This document shows, one piece after another, positions 16,548-24,593 of a stretch of 42,003 nucleotides of DNA. The notes under the pieces were generated by a model. It was not told the origin of the DNA. It saw nothing but the letters and a program-made list of their open reading frames with translations, and searched no databases. The position numbers and the translations under genes are program-made. Where the stretch lies: the NCBI GenBank assembly GCA_937873655.1, contig CALMYQ010000137.1, positions 1-42,003 of the forward strand. Direction: 5' to 3'. The stretch is from an uncultured Lewinella sp. Lineage in GTDB: Bacteria; Bacteroidota; Bacteroidia; Chitinophagales; Saprospiraceae. Within the stretch, counting starts at the first letter, position 1. Every line of letters starts with the position of its first letter.

Positions 16548-16555
16548 TAGATTTG
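16548..16555 (+). promoter_or_regulatory. Candidate -7 promoter box of the GH2 gene
   Basis: TAGATTTG is an exact TAnnTTTG match. The implied start near 16562 leaves about 23 bases before the ATG at 16585 and rules against the in-frame TTG at 16513. A second exact box, TAAATTTG, lies at 16432-16439. Confidence 0.5.
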
Positions 16556-16584
16556 TAGATCAACAGGAAAAACCATTCTACAGC

Positions 16585-19026
16585 ATGGCCAATTCTTCCA
16601 CCTTTCGCCAGGCAACCATACTGATTGCAGTTCTCCTTACCTTTTCTTTACTTGCTGAAGCCAGGGACATCCTTACCTTAAGAACCGGCTGGAAATTCGC
16701 CAAAGGGCACTTTGACCATGCCTTCCAAACGGGGTTTAACGATGCCGGGTGGCAGGATGTTTCGATCCCGCACGATTGGGCGATAGCCGGGCCCTTTGAC
16801 CCCAACGGAGACGGCAATACCGGGAAACTGCCCTGGCTGGGCGAAGGCTGGTACCGGCTGAAGCTGGACATTCAGCCCGCTTACCGCGGCAAAAGGCTGT
16901 ACCTGATATTCGACGGCGTTATGGCTTTTCCGCAGGTATACGTCAATGGAAGCCTGGCCGGACAGTGGGATTACGGCTACAATTCCTTTTATGTCGAAGT
17001 GACGGACCTGATCCGGTTCGACGGCGATAATGTCCTGGCGGTCCACGCCGATACCCGCAATCACGACAGCCGCTGGTACCCCGGGGCCGGCATTTACCGG
17101 AAGGTGCAACTGCTTGTCACCGATCCCGTTCATGTTGCCGTTTGGGGAACCCAGGTGACCACCCCCATCGTAAAGCCCAACTACGCGGATGTCAGGATCA
17201 TGACTTCGGTGATGAACCAGTCAGGCGCCGACGTAAAAGCGCTCAAAATTGAACATACCATCCTGAGTGAATCCGGTAAAACGGTAGCTATGGGATCGGT
17301 GGAAGGAAAGCTGGCTCCCGGCAAAACGGCCGACCTGGAGGCCACCCTCACCCTGATCAACCCCGAACGCTGGGATATCGATCACCCCGTCCGCTACCGG
17401 ATCAAAACCCGGATCTACAGCGGCGACCGGATAACCGACGAGTATGAGACGCCTTTCGGGATACGGACCATCCGGTTTACAGCCGATCACGGATTTTACC
17501 TCAACGACCGTCGGGTCCAACTCAAGGGCGTCTGCCTGCACCACGACCACGGACCCCTCGGAGCCGCATTCTACCCCAGAGCGATGGAGCGGCAGCTGGA
17601 GATCATGAAATCCATGGGCTGCAATGCCGTCCGGACCAGCCACAATGCACCCGCGCCCGAATTGCTGGAGCTTTGCGATAAAATGGGCATCCTGGTACTG
17701 GATGAACTGTTTGACAAATACGACAGGAAGGCCGATATCGCGGATACGACCGATTTCGAGCAATTTGCCCGCCGGAACGTGCGCAACTTTCTGCAACGCG
17801 ACCGCAACCACCCCTGCATCTTTCTGTGGAGCGTGGGCAATGAGATCGGCGATGTACAGTACAACATCAACAACGGGTTCCAGCGCCTGCAAACCATGGT
17901 CAATTATTTCCGGAAATACGGCCCGACGCGGCCGGTGACCCTGGTCTGCGACAATCAGAACAGCGCGGCCCTCCGCCATTTCGATTATTACGACGTCCAC
18001 AGCTGGAATTACGGCCGCCGCTACGATCTGGCCCGCCGGCTGGAACCCGGCAAGGCCGTGATCATCAGCGAATCGGCTTCCACGCTCAGTACCCGCGGCT
18101 TTTACGAACTGCCGTTGCCGGAGGACAAAACGGCCTTTACCAAGGCGCTGCAGGTCAGCTCCTATGACCTGAACGCCCCTTATTGGGCCGAGATCCCCGA
18201 CGACGATTTCATGTGGCAGCAAGAAGAGGAGTATGTGGCCGGCGAATTCGTCTGGACCGGATTTGACTACCTGGGCGAACCGACGCCTTATACCAACGAC
18301 TGGGCCCGTCAGAACGGTTTGACGGACAAGGCCGCTTCGCGGAGCTCCTATTTCGGCATCGTGGACCTGTGCGGGATACCCAAGGACCGCTATTACCTCT
18401 ACAAGAGCTATTGGAACCAGGAGGTGGCTACAGTGCATATCCTGCCGCATTGGAACTGGGTCGGCAAGGAGGGCGAACCTGTCCCTGTTTTCGTCTATAC
18501 CAACGGCGACTGCGCGGAGCTATTTCTGAACGGGAAATCCCAGGGCATGCAATGTAAAGAACCCAAATCCGGCAATTCGGTCAAACGGTTCCGCCTGATG
18601 TGGGACAAGGTGAAATATGAGCCCGGCGAACTCAGGGCGGTGGCCTACCGGGAAGGGAAGGTGATCGGAGAGCAGGTCGTGAAGACGGCCGGCGCCCCGT
18701 ATGAGATCCGGCTCACAACCGACCGGAATACGATCGCGCCGGACGGCATGGACCTGGCTTATTTACTCATTGAAGCCTATGACAAGGACGGCCTGCCTTG
18801 CCCGCTGGCCGATCAGCAGGTTGAAATTTCCGTAAAAGGTTCAGGGCGCGTCCTGGGCGTCGGCAACGGCAATCCGCAGTCCTTTGAGCCGTTCCGGTCT
18901 GACAAGGTTCGCCTGTTTTACGGCAAAGCGGTGGCTATTCTGGCAGCCGATCAGGCAGGAAGCATTCAGGTTGAGGCAGCCGGCGGCGGATTGAGGGCTG
19001 GCAAAGCAACCCTGACGGTAAAATAA
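16585..19026 (+). CDS. Glycoside hydrolase family 2 (beta-galactosidase/beta-glucuronidase-like), exported
   Basis: 813 residues with a signal peptide (TILIAVLLTFSLLAEA). Domain order: GH2 sugar-binding jelly roll (about 30-190; GWYRLKLDIQPAYRGKRLYLIFDGVM), immunoglobulin-like domain (~195-300), TIM barrel (~300-600), then a DUF4982-like domain and a final beta domain (VYTNGDCAELFLNGKSQG; RLTTDRNTIAPDG). The acid/base is Glu420 in SVGNEIGD and the nucleophile Glu496 in IISESAS. It should release beta-linked sugars from glycans in the periplasm or outside; the exact sugar cannot be read from sequence. No SusC/SusD pair is adjacent. It is followed after 40 bp by the histidine kinase gene. Confidence 0.95.
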   Translation: MANSSTFRQATILIAVLLTFSLLAEARDILTLRTGWKFAKGHFDHAFQTGFNDAGWQDVSIPHDWAIAGPFDPNGDGNTGKLPWLGEGWYRLKLDIQPAYRGKRLYLIFDGVMAFPQVYVNGSLAGQWDYGYNSFYVEVTDLIRFDGDNVLAVHADTRNHDSRWYPGAGIYRKVQLLVTDPVHVAVWGTQVTTPIVKPNYADVRIMTSVMNQSGADVKALKIEHTILSESGKTVAMGSVEGKLAPGKTADLEATLTLINPERWDIDHPVRYRIKTRIYSGDRITDEYETPFGIRTIRFTADHGFYLNDRRVQLKGVCLHHDHGPLGAAFYPRAMERQLEIMKSMGCNAVRTSHNAPAPELLELCDKMGILVLDELFDKYDRKADIADTTDFEQFARRNVRNFLQRDRNHPCIFLWSVGNEIGDVQYNINNGFQRLQTMVNYFRKYGPTRPVTLVCDNQNSAALRHFDYYDVHSWNYGRRYDLARRLEPGKAVIISESASTLSTRGFYELPLPEDKTAFTKALQVSSYDLNAPYWAEIPDDDFMWQQEEEYVAGEFVWTGFDYLGEPTPYTNDWARQNGLTDKAASRSSYFGIVDLCGIPKDRYYLYKSYWNQEVATVHILPHWNWVGKEGEPVPVFVYTNGDCAELFLNGKSQGMQCKEPKSGNSVKRFRLMWDKVKYEPGELRAVAYREGKVIGEQVVKTAGAPYEIRLTTDRNTIAPDGMDLAYLLIEAYDKDGLPCPLADQQVEISVKGSGRVLGVGNGNPQSFEPFRSDKVRLFYGKAVAILAADQAGSIQVEAAGGGLRAGKATLTVK

Positions 19027-19066
19027 ATGCAGGATCCGTTATCCTGACCGCGCTTCAAAACAAGAT

Positions 19067-21001
19067 ATGATTATGAAAGGGAAGGCATTCTTCTTTTCAT
19101 GCACAGTGATGCTTCTCGGAGCCGGTGTCCGTTTGGCAGCCCAATCGGATTCCCTCCTGCAGGCATTCCGGCAACTGCCGAGGGATACCGCCACCCTTGC
19201 CAGGTACCAACCACTGCTCAAGGACCTGTGCATTGATCAGCCGAAAATAGCCGTTCCCCTGGCTGAAGCCGCATTTGAACTGGCAAAATCCCTGAAGGAT
19301 ACCGCCTATATGATCCGGTTCAGGGAATACTACGGGATTGCAATAGGGGAGACCGGGCAGAACGAAAAGTCACGGGATATCTTCAGCGCGTTGAAACAAT
19401 TAACTGCAGCGGCCCGGGACTCCGTCGGCATCCTCGGGGCTTTATCCAATATTGCTTATACCTACCACTCGCAGGGAGAATGGGATCTTGCCCTTCAAAA
19501 TTACTTCGATGCCCTTGCCCTGGCGGAAAAATTGAAGCTGGATACCCGGATCGGCGTACTGAGCAATAATATCGGCATTATTTTCCGGCAACAGGAACGG
19601 TACGATGAAGCCATAGATTATTACGAAAAATCCCTGGCGATCAAGACCCGTCTGGCCGATTCGACCGGGATGGCCAATACGAAGTTCAACCTGGCGCTTA
19701 TCTACAGCTACAAGGAAGACATGGCCGGCGCCATGGGCTATTACCAGGAAGCCCTGACCCTGTACCAGGCCCTGGGCAGGGAAAAGGACATTGCCAGTTG
19801 TTATTCCGCCCTGGGCAGCATCTATTACAACCTGGGTAAACTGGATCAGTCGGAAGTCGCCTACATGAAGGCGATGGACTACTTCAAGAACCACCGGGAA
19901 CAGGATTATTACCTGATCGTTTCCTATCAGCTCGGCAAAATCTACCTCGACCGGCAGCAATTTGCAAAAGCGGCGAGCTATCTGTCGGAAGGCCTGGAAC
20001 GCGCCCGGATGACCGACCGAAAAGAGACCCTCAGGCTTTACCTCCGCGACCTGGCTGCTGCCTCGAACGGCCTGGGGCAATATGAAAAAGCGTACCGGTT
20101 GCTCCATGAATCCATGGACCTGCAGGATACCCTGACGGAACAGAAAAAACTGGAGCTGACCCAGGAAATGCAGGCTCGTTTCGATCTCAAGGACAAGAAC
20201 AACCAGTTGGCCATCCAGGAGCTCCAACTGGCCAGGGAAAAACAGCAAAAGCAGATCTCTTACATCGTTGCCGGGCTGTTGCTGGCCCTGGGGCTCACGG
20301 TGACCGTGTTTTTGATCCTCCGCTCCAAAACCGCCCGGATCCTGCGCCGCCAGAATGAGGTGATCGATAAGGCGCTGAAGGAAAAGGAACTGCTGCTCAA
20401 GGAGATTCACCACCGGGTCAAGAACAACCTGCAATTCATTTCCAGCCTGCTCAACCTGCAAAGCCGTCATATCGAGGATGAAAAAGCCCTGTCGGCGTTG
20501 CGGGAAAGCCGGAGCCGTGTGCAGGCCATGTCGCTGATCCACCAGAATCTGTACCAGGATCATCTGGTGACCGGGGTCAATGCCGGCGAATACCTCGATC
20601 AGCTCATCGACACCGTGCTGGAGTCCTACAATGTTTCCAGAAAGCAAGTGGAATTGAAGAAAGTGATCGATCCGGTCTGGATGGACATAGAAACCGCCAT
20701 TCCGATCGGATTAATCGTCAATGAACTGATATGCAACGCGATCAAGCATGCTTTTACGGAAACGGAATCCGGACACCTGACGGTTACCTTGCTCAATCAG
20801 GGCGATACGCTGTTGCTGCAGGTGGAAGACGACGGTAAAGGACTGGCCAATCCCGACCTGGTCTCCAACTCCGGCTCCTTCGGGTTCCGGCTGATCAATT
20901 TATTGCTGGAAAAATTGAAGGCTACCCTGCACGTTCAGTCCAAACCTGGAACATCCGTAACCCTGGTGATCCAGGAATTTCAATTGATCGGTGAATCATG
21001 A
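19067..21001 (+). CDS. TPR-containing sensor histidine kinase (HisKA_2 type)
   Basis: 644 residues (start at 19067 or the ATG two codons later). A signal peptide or N-terminal helix (FFFSCTVMLLGAGVRLAAQ) is followed by about six tetratricopeptide repeats in the periplasm (residues ~60-350; e.g. YDEAIDYYEKSLAIKTRLADS). A coiled coil leads to one transmembrane helix at ~397-419. The cytoplasmic part has a HisKA_2 box, LLLKEIHHRVKNNLQFISSLLNLQ (phospho-acceptor His448/449), and a HATPase_c domain with N box (NELICNAIKHAF) and G1 box (DDGKGL). It overlaps the response regulator gene by four bases (ATGA), so the two form a two-component pair. The signal is unknown; the GH2 gene 40 bp upstream suggests a glycan-related cue (inference). 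Confidence 0.93.
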   Translation: MIMKGKAFFFSCTVMLLGAGVRLAAQSDSLLQAFRQLPRDTATLARYQPLLKDLCIDQPKIAVPLAEAAFELAKSLKDTAYMIRFREYYGIAIGETGQNEKSRDIFSALKQLTAAARDSVGILGALSNIAYTYHSQGEWDLALQNYFDALALAEKLKLDTRIGVLSNNIGIIFRQQERYDEAIDYYEKSLAIKTRLADSTGMANTKFNLALIYSYKEDMAGAMGYYQEALTLYQALGREKDIASCYSALGSIYYNLGKLDQSEVAYMKAMDYFKNHREQDYYLIVSYQLGKIYLDRQQFAKAASYLSEGLERARMTDRKETLRLYLRDLAAASNGLGQYEKAYRLLHESMDLQDTLTEQKKLELTQEMQARFDLKDKNNQLAIQELQLAREKQQKQISYIVAGLLLALGLTVTVFLILRSKTARILRRQNEVIDKALKEKELLLKEIHHRVKNNLQFISSLLNLQSRHIEDEKALSALRESRSRVQAMSLIHQNLYQDHLVTGVNAGEYLDQLIDTVLESYNVSRKQVELKKVIDPVWMDIETAIPIGLIVNELICNAIKHAFTETESGHLTVTLLNQGDTLLLQVEDDGKGLANPDLVSNSGSFGFRLINLLLEKLKATLHVQSKPGTSVTLVIQEFQLIGES

Positions 21002-21624
21002 GTTTCGAATCCTTGCTCATATTGGTCGTGGAAGACGATCCGGTCATAGCGGAGGATATCATGACCTGCCTTTTCGACCTGGGATACCGGCGCATCCTGC
21101 GGGCCAGATCCGCGGAGATGGCCCTGGAATTGCTGGAATCCAATCTGCCCGACCTGGTTTTGCTGGACATTCACCTGGGCGGCGGCGCCAGCGGTACCGA
21201 CCTGGGGCGGCATATCAATGCTGAATTCCGCATCCCGTTCGTGTACCTGACCTCCTTTTCGGATTCGTCAACCCTCCAGTCGGTAAAAGAGACGCTGCCC
21301 GCCGGTTTTGTGCTCAAACCTTTCAATGAAGACCGGCTCAGGGCAGCCATCGATATTGCTCTGCATACCTATTATGCCGTGATCCGGGAACATTGGGAGC
21401 GGCCGGAAGACCTGAACGCGCACCTCCCCGAACCGCTGACCAACCGCGAATTGGATACCTTGCGGCTGCTATGCGGCGGAAAAAGCAACCAGGAACTCGC
21501 CGATGCCCTCTTTGTGTCGGTCAATACCATCAAAACCCATTTGAAGAACCTATACCTGAAACTGGCGGTGAATAACCGGGCGGAAGCGATCGTGCTGGTC
21601 CAGCGATTTTTGAAGAACAGGTAG
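20998..21624 (+). CDS. Response regulator with LuxR-type DNA-binding domain
   Basis: 208 residues. Receiver domain at residues 5-122 with the acidic pair at VVEDDP (11-15), phospho-acceptor Asp57 (LVLLDIHLGG), and a conserved Lys in VLKPFNE. A LuxR-family helix-turn-helix occupies ~143-205 (LTNRELDTLRLLCGGKSNQELADALFVSVNTIKTHLKNLYLKL). It is the partner of the upstream kinase (ATGA overlap). Phosphorylation should let it dimerise and bind target promoters. A heptad repeat array begins right at its stop codon. Confidence 0.93.
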   Translation: MSFESLLILVVEDDPVIAEDIMTCLFDLGYRRILRARSAEMALELLESNLPDLVLLDIHLGGGASGTDLGRHINAEFRIPFVYLTSFSDSSTLQSVKETLPAGFVLKPFNEDRLRAAIDIALHTYYAVIREHWERPEDLNAHLPEPLTNRELDTLRLLCGGKSNQELADALFVSVNTIKTHLKNLYLKLAVNNRAEAIVLVQRFLKNR

Positions 21625-22020
21625 CAGTTGGCAGTTGGCAGTCTTTCAGTTGGCAGTCGGCAGTCCATAGTTGGCAGTCCATAGTTGGCAGTCTTTCAGT
21701 TGGCAGTCGGCAGTTCGGCAGTTGGCAGTCCATAGTTGGCAGTCTTTCAGTTGGCAGTCTTTCAGTTGGCAGTTGGCAGTCCATAGTTGGCAGTCGGCAG
21801 TTGGCAGTCTTTCAATCGGCAGTCCACAGTTGGCAGTTGGCCAGTCGGCAGTTGGCAGTTGGCAGTTGGCAGTTCTTGGGAACCGGCATCCTCCGTCCGC
21901 CATAGCTCCCCAAGAGCGGCGGCGGGCAGGATTTAGCATCCAGTCTTTCAGTTGGCAGTCCACAGTTGGCAGTTGGCAGTTGGCAGTTCGGCAGTCCATA
22001 GTTGGCAGTCTCCAGTTCTT
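21625..22020. repeat. Heptad tandem array (GTTGGCA family)
   Basis: The DNA from the response regulator stop codon onward is built from 7-9-nt words that nearly all follow the pattern (CA)GTnnnn: GTTGGCA, GTCGGCA, GTCTTTCA, GTCCATA, GTTCGGCA. GTTGGCA alone occurs many times. The array is interrupted by the 59-nt element at 21871-21929 and by about 13 bases after it. There is no gene in 21625-22182; reading frames seen here are translations of the repeat (LPTANCQLPT). Confidence 0.95.
21871..21929 (+). repeat. 59-nt hairpin element, copy 1
   Basis: Direct duplicate of 22014-22072 with two mismatches. The core (21895-21927) folds as GTCCGCC / 3x3 internal loop / GCTC / CCCAA loop / GAGC / GGCGGGC. 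Both differences from copy 2 keep the structure: one is in the loop, the other turns a U-A pair into U-G. Confidence 0.85.
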
Positions 22021-22072
22021 GGGAACCGGCATCCTCCGTCCGCCATAGCTCCCTAAGAGCGGCGGCGGACAG
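22014..22072 (+). repeat. 59-nt hairpin element, copy 2
   Basis: Core at 22038-22070: GTCCGCC, ATA, GCTC, loop CCTAA, GAGC, GGC, GGCGGAC, so two perfectly paired stems of 7 and 4 bp around an internal loop. It marks the end of the heptad array. A third, diverged copy of the core lies at 37713-37745. Confidence 0.85.
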
Positions 22073-22080
22073 CATCCAAA

Positions 22081-22098
22081 TTCACCCGACCGGGTGAA
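22081..22098. promoter_or_regulatory. Perfect 18-bp dyad, candidate operator
   Basis: TTCACCCG-AC-CGGGTGAA has perfect 8-bp arms and lies 85 bp before the start of the FG-GAP protein gene. The inner CCGACCGG is identical to the core of the TetR operator at 11484-11499. A terminator is less likely because no T-run follows on either strand. Confidence 0.5.
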
Positions 22099-22182
22099 AA
22101 ATTACTTGATCTGATTGACGATTTTTGTAGGGATAAATGCCCGCTCATCCGGGATTTTTTGCATCTCAAAAAATCGAACCTT

Positions 22183-24111
22183 ATGAAAGCATCATTACGT
22201 ATAACCGTACTTTTAATGATGTCGGGATTGCTTTCCGGCATTATTTCCGCCCAACCCCTGGCACTTGAATACCAGACGCCAATTGGCGCTCAGCCCCTCG
22301 GCTTCATGGTGGAAATATCCGGGGTCAACGCGGGCAATTTCCTCGACTACAACAAGGACGGGGTCAACGAAATTATCGGCTACCAGACCAACCAGAACGG
22401 TCAAAAGGCTTTTGTCGCGATCGACGGCGTGAGCAATCAGATCATAGCCGTCCTGATCGGACTATATGGCAATCCGGCAACCGATTACCAGTTCAAAGGC
22501 TTCTATAATGTCGACAATGACCCATCTGTGGAAACCATTTTCCGCAGCAAACCGCCTTTGTACAGCCATACCGTGATTGCCGATAAGGAAGGGACCTATC
22601 TCTATCCGCAGGATTCCATGGGTGTACCCGGAAGTCCGTTCAACCTGCTGGGGATCCGAAATCTCGATGGCGATCCCTCCTTCGAAGTGGCCGGTACCCG
22701 CCTGATCAACGATTCCCTTTTGTATTTCAAATCCCTCCAGATATACGGCAACGGATTCACACCGGGCGCAGCGCCGCACCCGGAAACGGGTTCCACCGGC
22801 TCGCCCAGGAATACGCCGCAGTTCATGATTGAAAGCCAGTTGCCGCCCTGGGTGACCTGGCCGTCTTTCGACCGGGGGTATTTGCCGCCGACGGCCAAGG
22901 ATTTCAACGGCGACGGCATCGACGACCTGAGCTTTCTCAACGATTCCCTGCTGTGGGTGATCAGCGGCCTGGACCATTCGCCGCTGGTTTCAGCCCCCCT
23001 CAATCAGTTGGACGCCTGGGAACACGCTGCGCTGATCGGTTATTTCGACTTTTACGGGACCGGCGTCAAACAGCTGCTGTTCGGCAGTATGCCGGATACG
23101 TTTCCTGCGCCGACCAGTTTGCGTCAGGTCAGCCGCCTGTGGGTGTACGATCCGTCATCCGGTACGCTCAATTTCTCGCTGCTGCCCTTTATGGAACAGA
23201 ACTTCCGGCTGCGGGCCGTCGCAGATGCAGACGATGACGGTCAGTTCGAACTGATCATGCAACACGAGGTTAACCGCAGGATCGCTATTTTGGGCGCCCC
23301 GGAAGACGGCGTTCACAACGGCCCGTCAGGCAACGGCGCCGGAAGAGGGACCATTCAGTCGACCTTTTCAGGTCCTTACGAGCTGGAAATGAAATTTCAG
23401 GGACCGCAGGGTTTCAGCCTGGCCGGTCTGGATGAAAGGGTATTTCCCGAGTCAGCCCTGGACATTGACGGCGATGGAAAACCGGACCTGCCGGGGTGGC
23501 GTGAAATGGCGTCCGATACCGCAGCGGCAGGTTTTGTGGTCACCGACGGAGCCACCCAGGAAGTGCTTTGGGATCTCGACCTGGAAAGCCTGAGCATCCC
23601 CGATACGATCAAGCGATTCCACGGCTTTTTTGATGTGAACGGCGATGGAGAAAAGGAACTCATCATCGGCAACCGGACAATCATCACCCTTGACGGGACC
23701 GTACATCAACCCTTCGGACCTTTCCGCATTGCCTACGTCCGGGATATGGACGGCGACGGTTATCCGGAAATCATTGGTAGGGCTGCCAACGGAAGGGCGC
23801 AAATCTGGGGTAAATCGGCGGTAACAGCCGTACAACAACCGGCAATTGCGGGTGAATTGAAAACCTATCCTAACCCCGCACAGGGTGAAATTAATATCGA
23901 ATATACCCTCAGGGAAAGGGCGCCCGTCCGCATCCGGCTGGTCAATGCCCTGGGACAAACGGCGGCCAGGATCGACAACGGGATCCGGGAAGCCGGTTCG
24001 CATACGGTCCGTTATCAAATAAATCCGGCGCTGGCAGCGGGCATTTATTATATCCAACTCGAAGCCGGAGCGGACCGGATTTGCCGACCGTTGTTCGTGA
24101 ATCGAAATTAA
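22183..24111 (+). CDS. Secreted FG-GAP/VCBS-like repeat protein with T9SS sorting domain
   Basis: 642 residues from the ATG at 22183, which gives a normal Sec signal (MKASLRITVLLMMSGLLSGIISAQ); the frame is open from an ATG at 22159. The body holds several Asp-rich calcium-loop motifs of the DxNxDGxxE type: DYNKDGVNEII, DFNGDGIDDLSF, DIDGDGKPDLPG, DVNGDGEKELII, DMDGDGYPEIIG. These are typical of beta-propeller FG-GAP or VCBS repeats. Residues ~560-642 form a T9SS type A sorting domain (LKTYPNPAQGEINIEY, then AGIYYIQLEAG). It should be exported to the cell surface and may bind ligands or matrix; no enzyme motif is visible. Confidence 0.9.
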   Translation: MKASLRITVLLMMSGLLSGIISAQPLALEYQTPIGAQPLGFMVEISGVNAGNFLDYNKDGVNEIIGYQTNQNGQKAFVAIDGVSNQIIAVLIGLYGNPATDYQFKGFYNVDNDPSVETIFRSKPPLYSHTVIADKEGTYLYPQDSMGVPGSPFNLLGIRNLDGDPSFEVAGTRLINDSLLYFKSLQIYGNGFTPGAAPHPETGSTGSPRNTPQFMIESQLPPWVTWPSFDRGYLPPTAKDFNGDGIDDLSFLNDSLLWVISGLDHSPLVSAPLNQLDAWEHAALIGYFDFYGTGVKQLLFGSMPDTFPAPTSLRQVSRLWVYDPSSGTLNFSLLPFMEQNFRLRAVADADDDGQFELIMQHEVNRRIAILGAPEDGVHNGPSGNGAGRGTIQSTFSGPYELEMKFQGPQGFSLAGLDERVFPESALDIDGDGKPDLPGWREMASDTAAAGFVVTDGATQEVLWDLDLESLSIPDTIKRFHGFFDVNGDGEKELIIGNRTIITLDGTVHQPFGPFRIAYVRDMDGDGYPEIIGRAANGRAQIWGKSAVTAVQQPAIAGELKTYPNPAQGEINIEYTLRERAPVRIRLVNALGQTAARIDNGIREAGSHTVRYQINPALAAGIYYIQLEAGADRICRPLFVNRN

Positions 24112-24158
24112 GGACCGCTGATTTATGCTGAGGGCCAGACTCATGCAGTCTGCCGGCC

Positions 24159-24464
24159 TTACTTTTCCGAAGACCCGGATTTCTCCCCCAGGCGACGGAC
24201 AAAGTCCTTCAAAACCCGGTCCACGCTTTTGGTGCCGAACACTGCACCGTTCTGGTGAAAGGTGTAGGAAGCCAGGATCTTTCCGGAATCCGTATCTATC
24301 AACGCCAGGTTCAGATTGTGAAAAATGAACCTGGCAAATGATGGTTGAGAAGATTGATATTGGTATTTGACTATGCTATCGCTCGTTTTTTTATCAAAAA
24401 CGCTCAGCCGGTCCCAATTGTAAAGCGGTTGTTGATAAATAGTATCTTCAACGGTAACGGCCAT
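24159..24464 (-). CDS. Small hypothetical protein, probably a 5'-truncated gene remnant
   Basis: 101 residues from the first ATG, but the frame stays open and protein-like upstream (FTIISDNEFRVPRVSNYM) to a stop at 24525-24527, with no ATG in that stretch. The C-terminal half, LNLALIDTDSGKILASYTF and GTKSVDRVLKDFVRRLGEK, resembles the end of CsgG/LpoB-like lipoproteins that report on cell-wall or outer-membrane processes; this is a weak impression. There is no signal peptide. Either it uses an unusual start or the 5' part has been lost. It is convergent with the FG-GAP gene and divergent from the PorE-like gene. Confidence 0.5.
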   Translation of the reverse strand: MAVTVEDTIYQQPLYNWDRLSVFDKKTSDSIVKYQYQSSQPSFARFIFHNLNLALIDTDSGKILASYTFHQNGAVFGTKSVDRVLKDFVRRLGEKSGSSEK

Positions 24465-24593
24465 GTAATTGCTGACCCTGGGTACCCGGAACTCATTGTC
24501 GGAGATGATTGTAAATCCTGCATTTTATAATAAACCTTTCCAAGTATATGTTTTTATCTTGCAATGAATTCAGAAACCGAACATCTGTCTGCT

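Noticed and set aside
17221..18450. Open frame of 409 codons antisense to the GH2 gene, and 19442-20647 antisense to the histidine kinase
   Set aside because: Both are shadows of well-supported genes and show no start context, domain or conserved motif.
21625..22020. CRISPR array
   Set aside because: Units are 7-9 nt with no constant repeat of 23-47 nt and no unique spacers, and no cas genes are near.
21530..22075. Several small proteins encoded on both strands of the repeat region
   Set aside because: The translations are only repeats of LPTANC, QLAVGSW and similar; frames are open because the 7-nt unit contains no stop in most registers.
22081..22098. Rho-independent terminator for the response regulator
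   Set aside because: It lies more than 450 bp after the gene, and no T-run follows the stem; a protein-binding dyad fits better.
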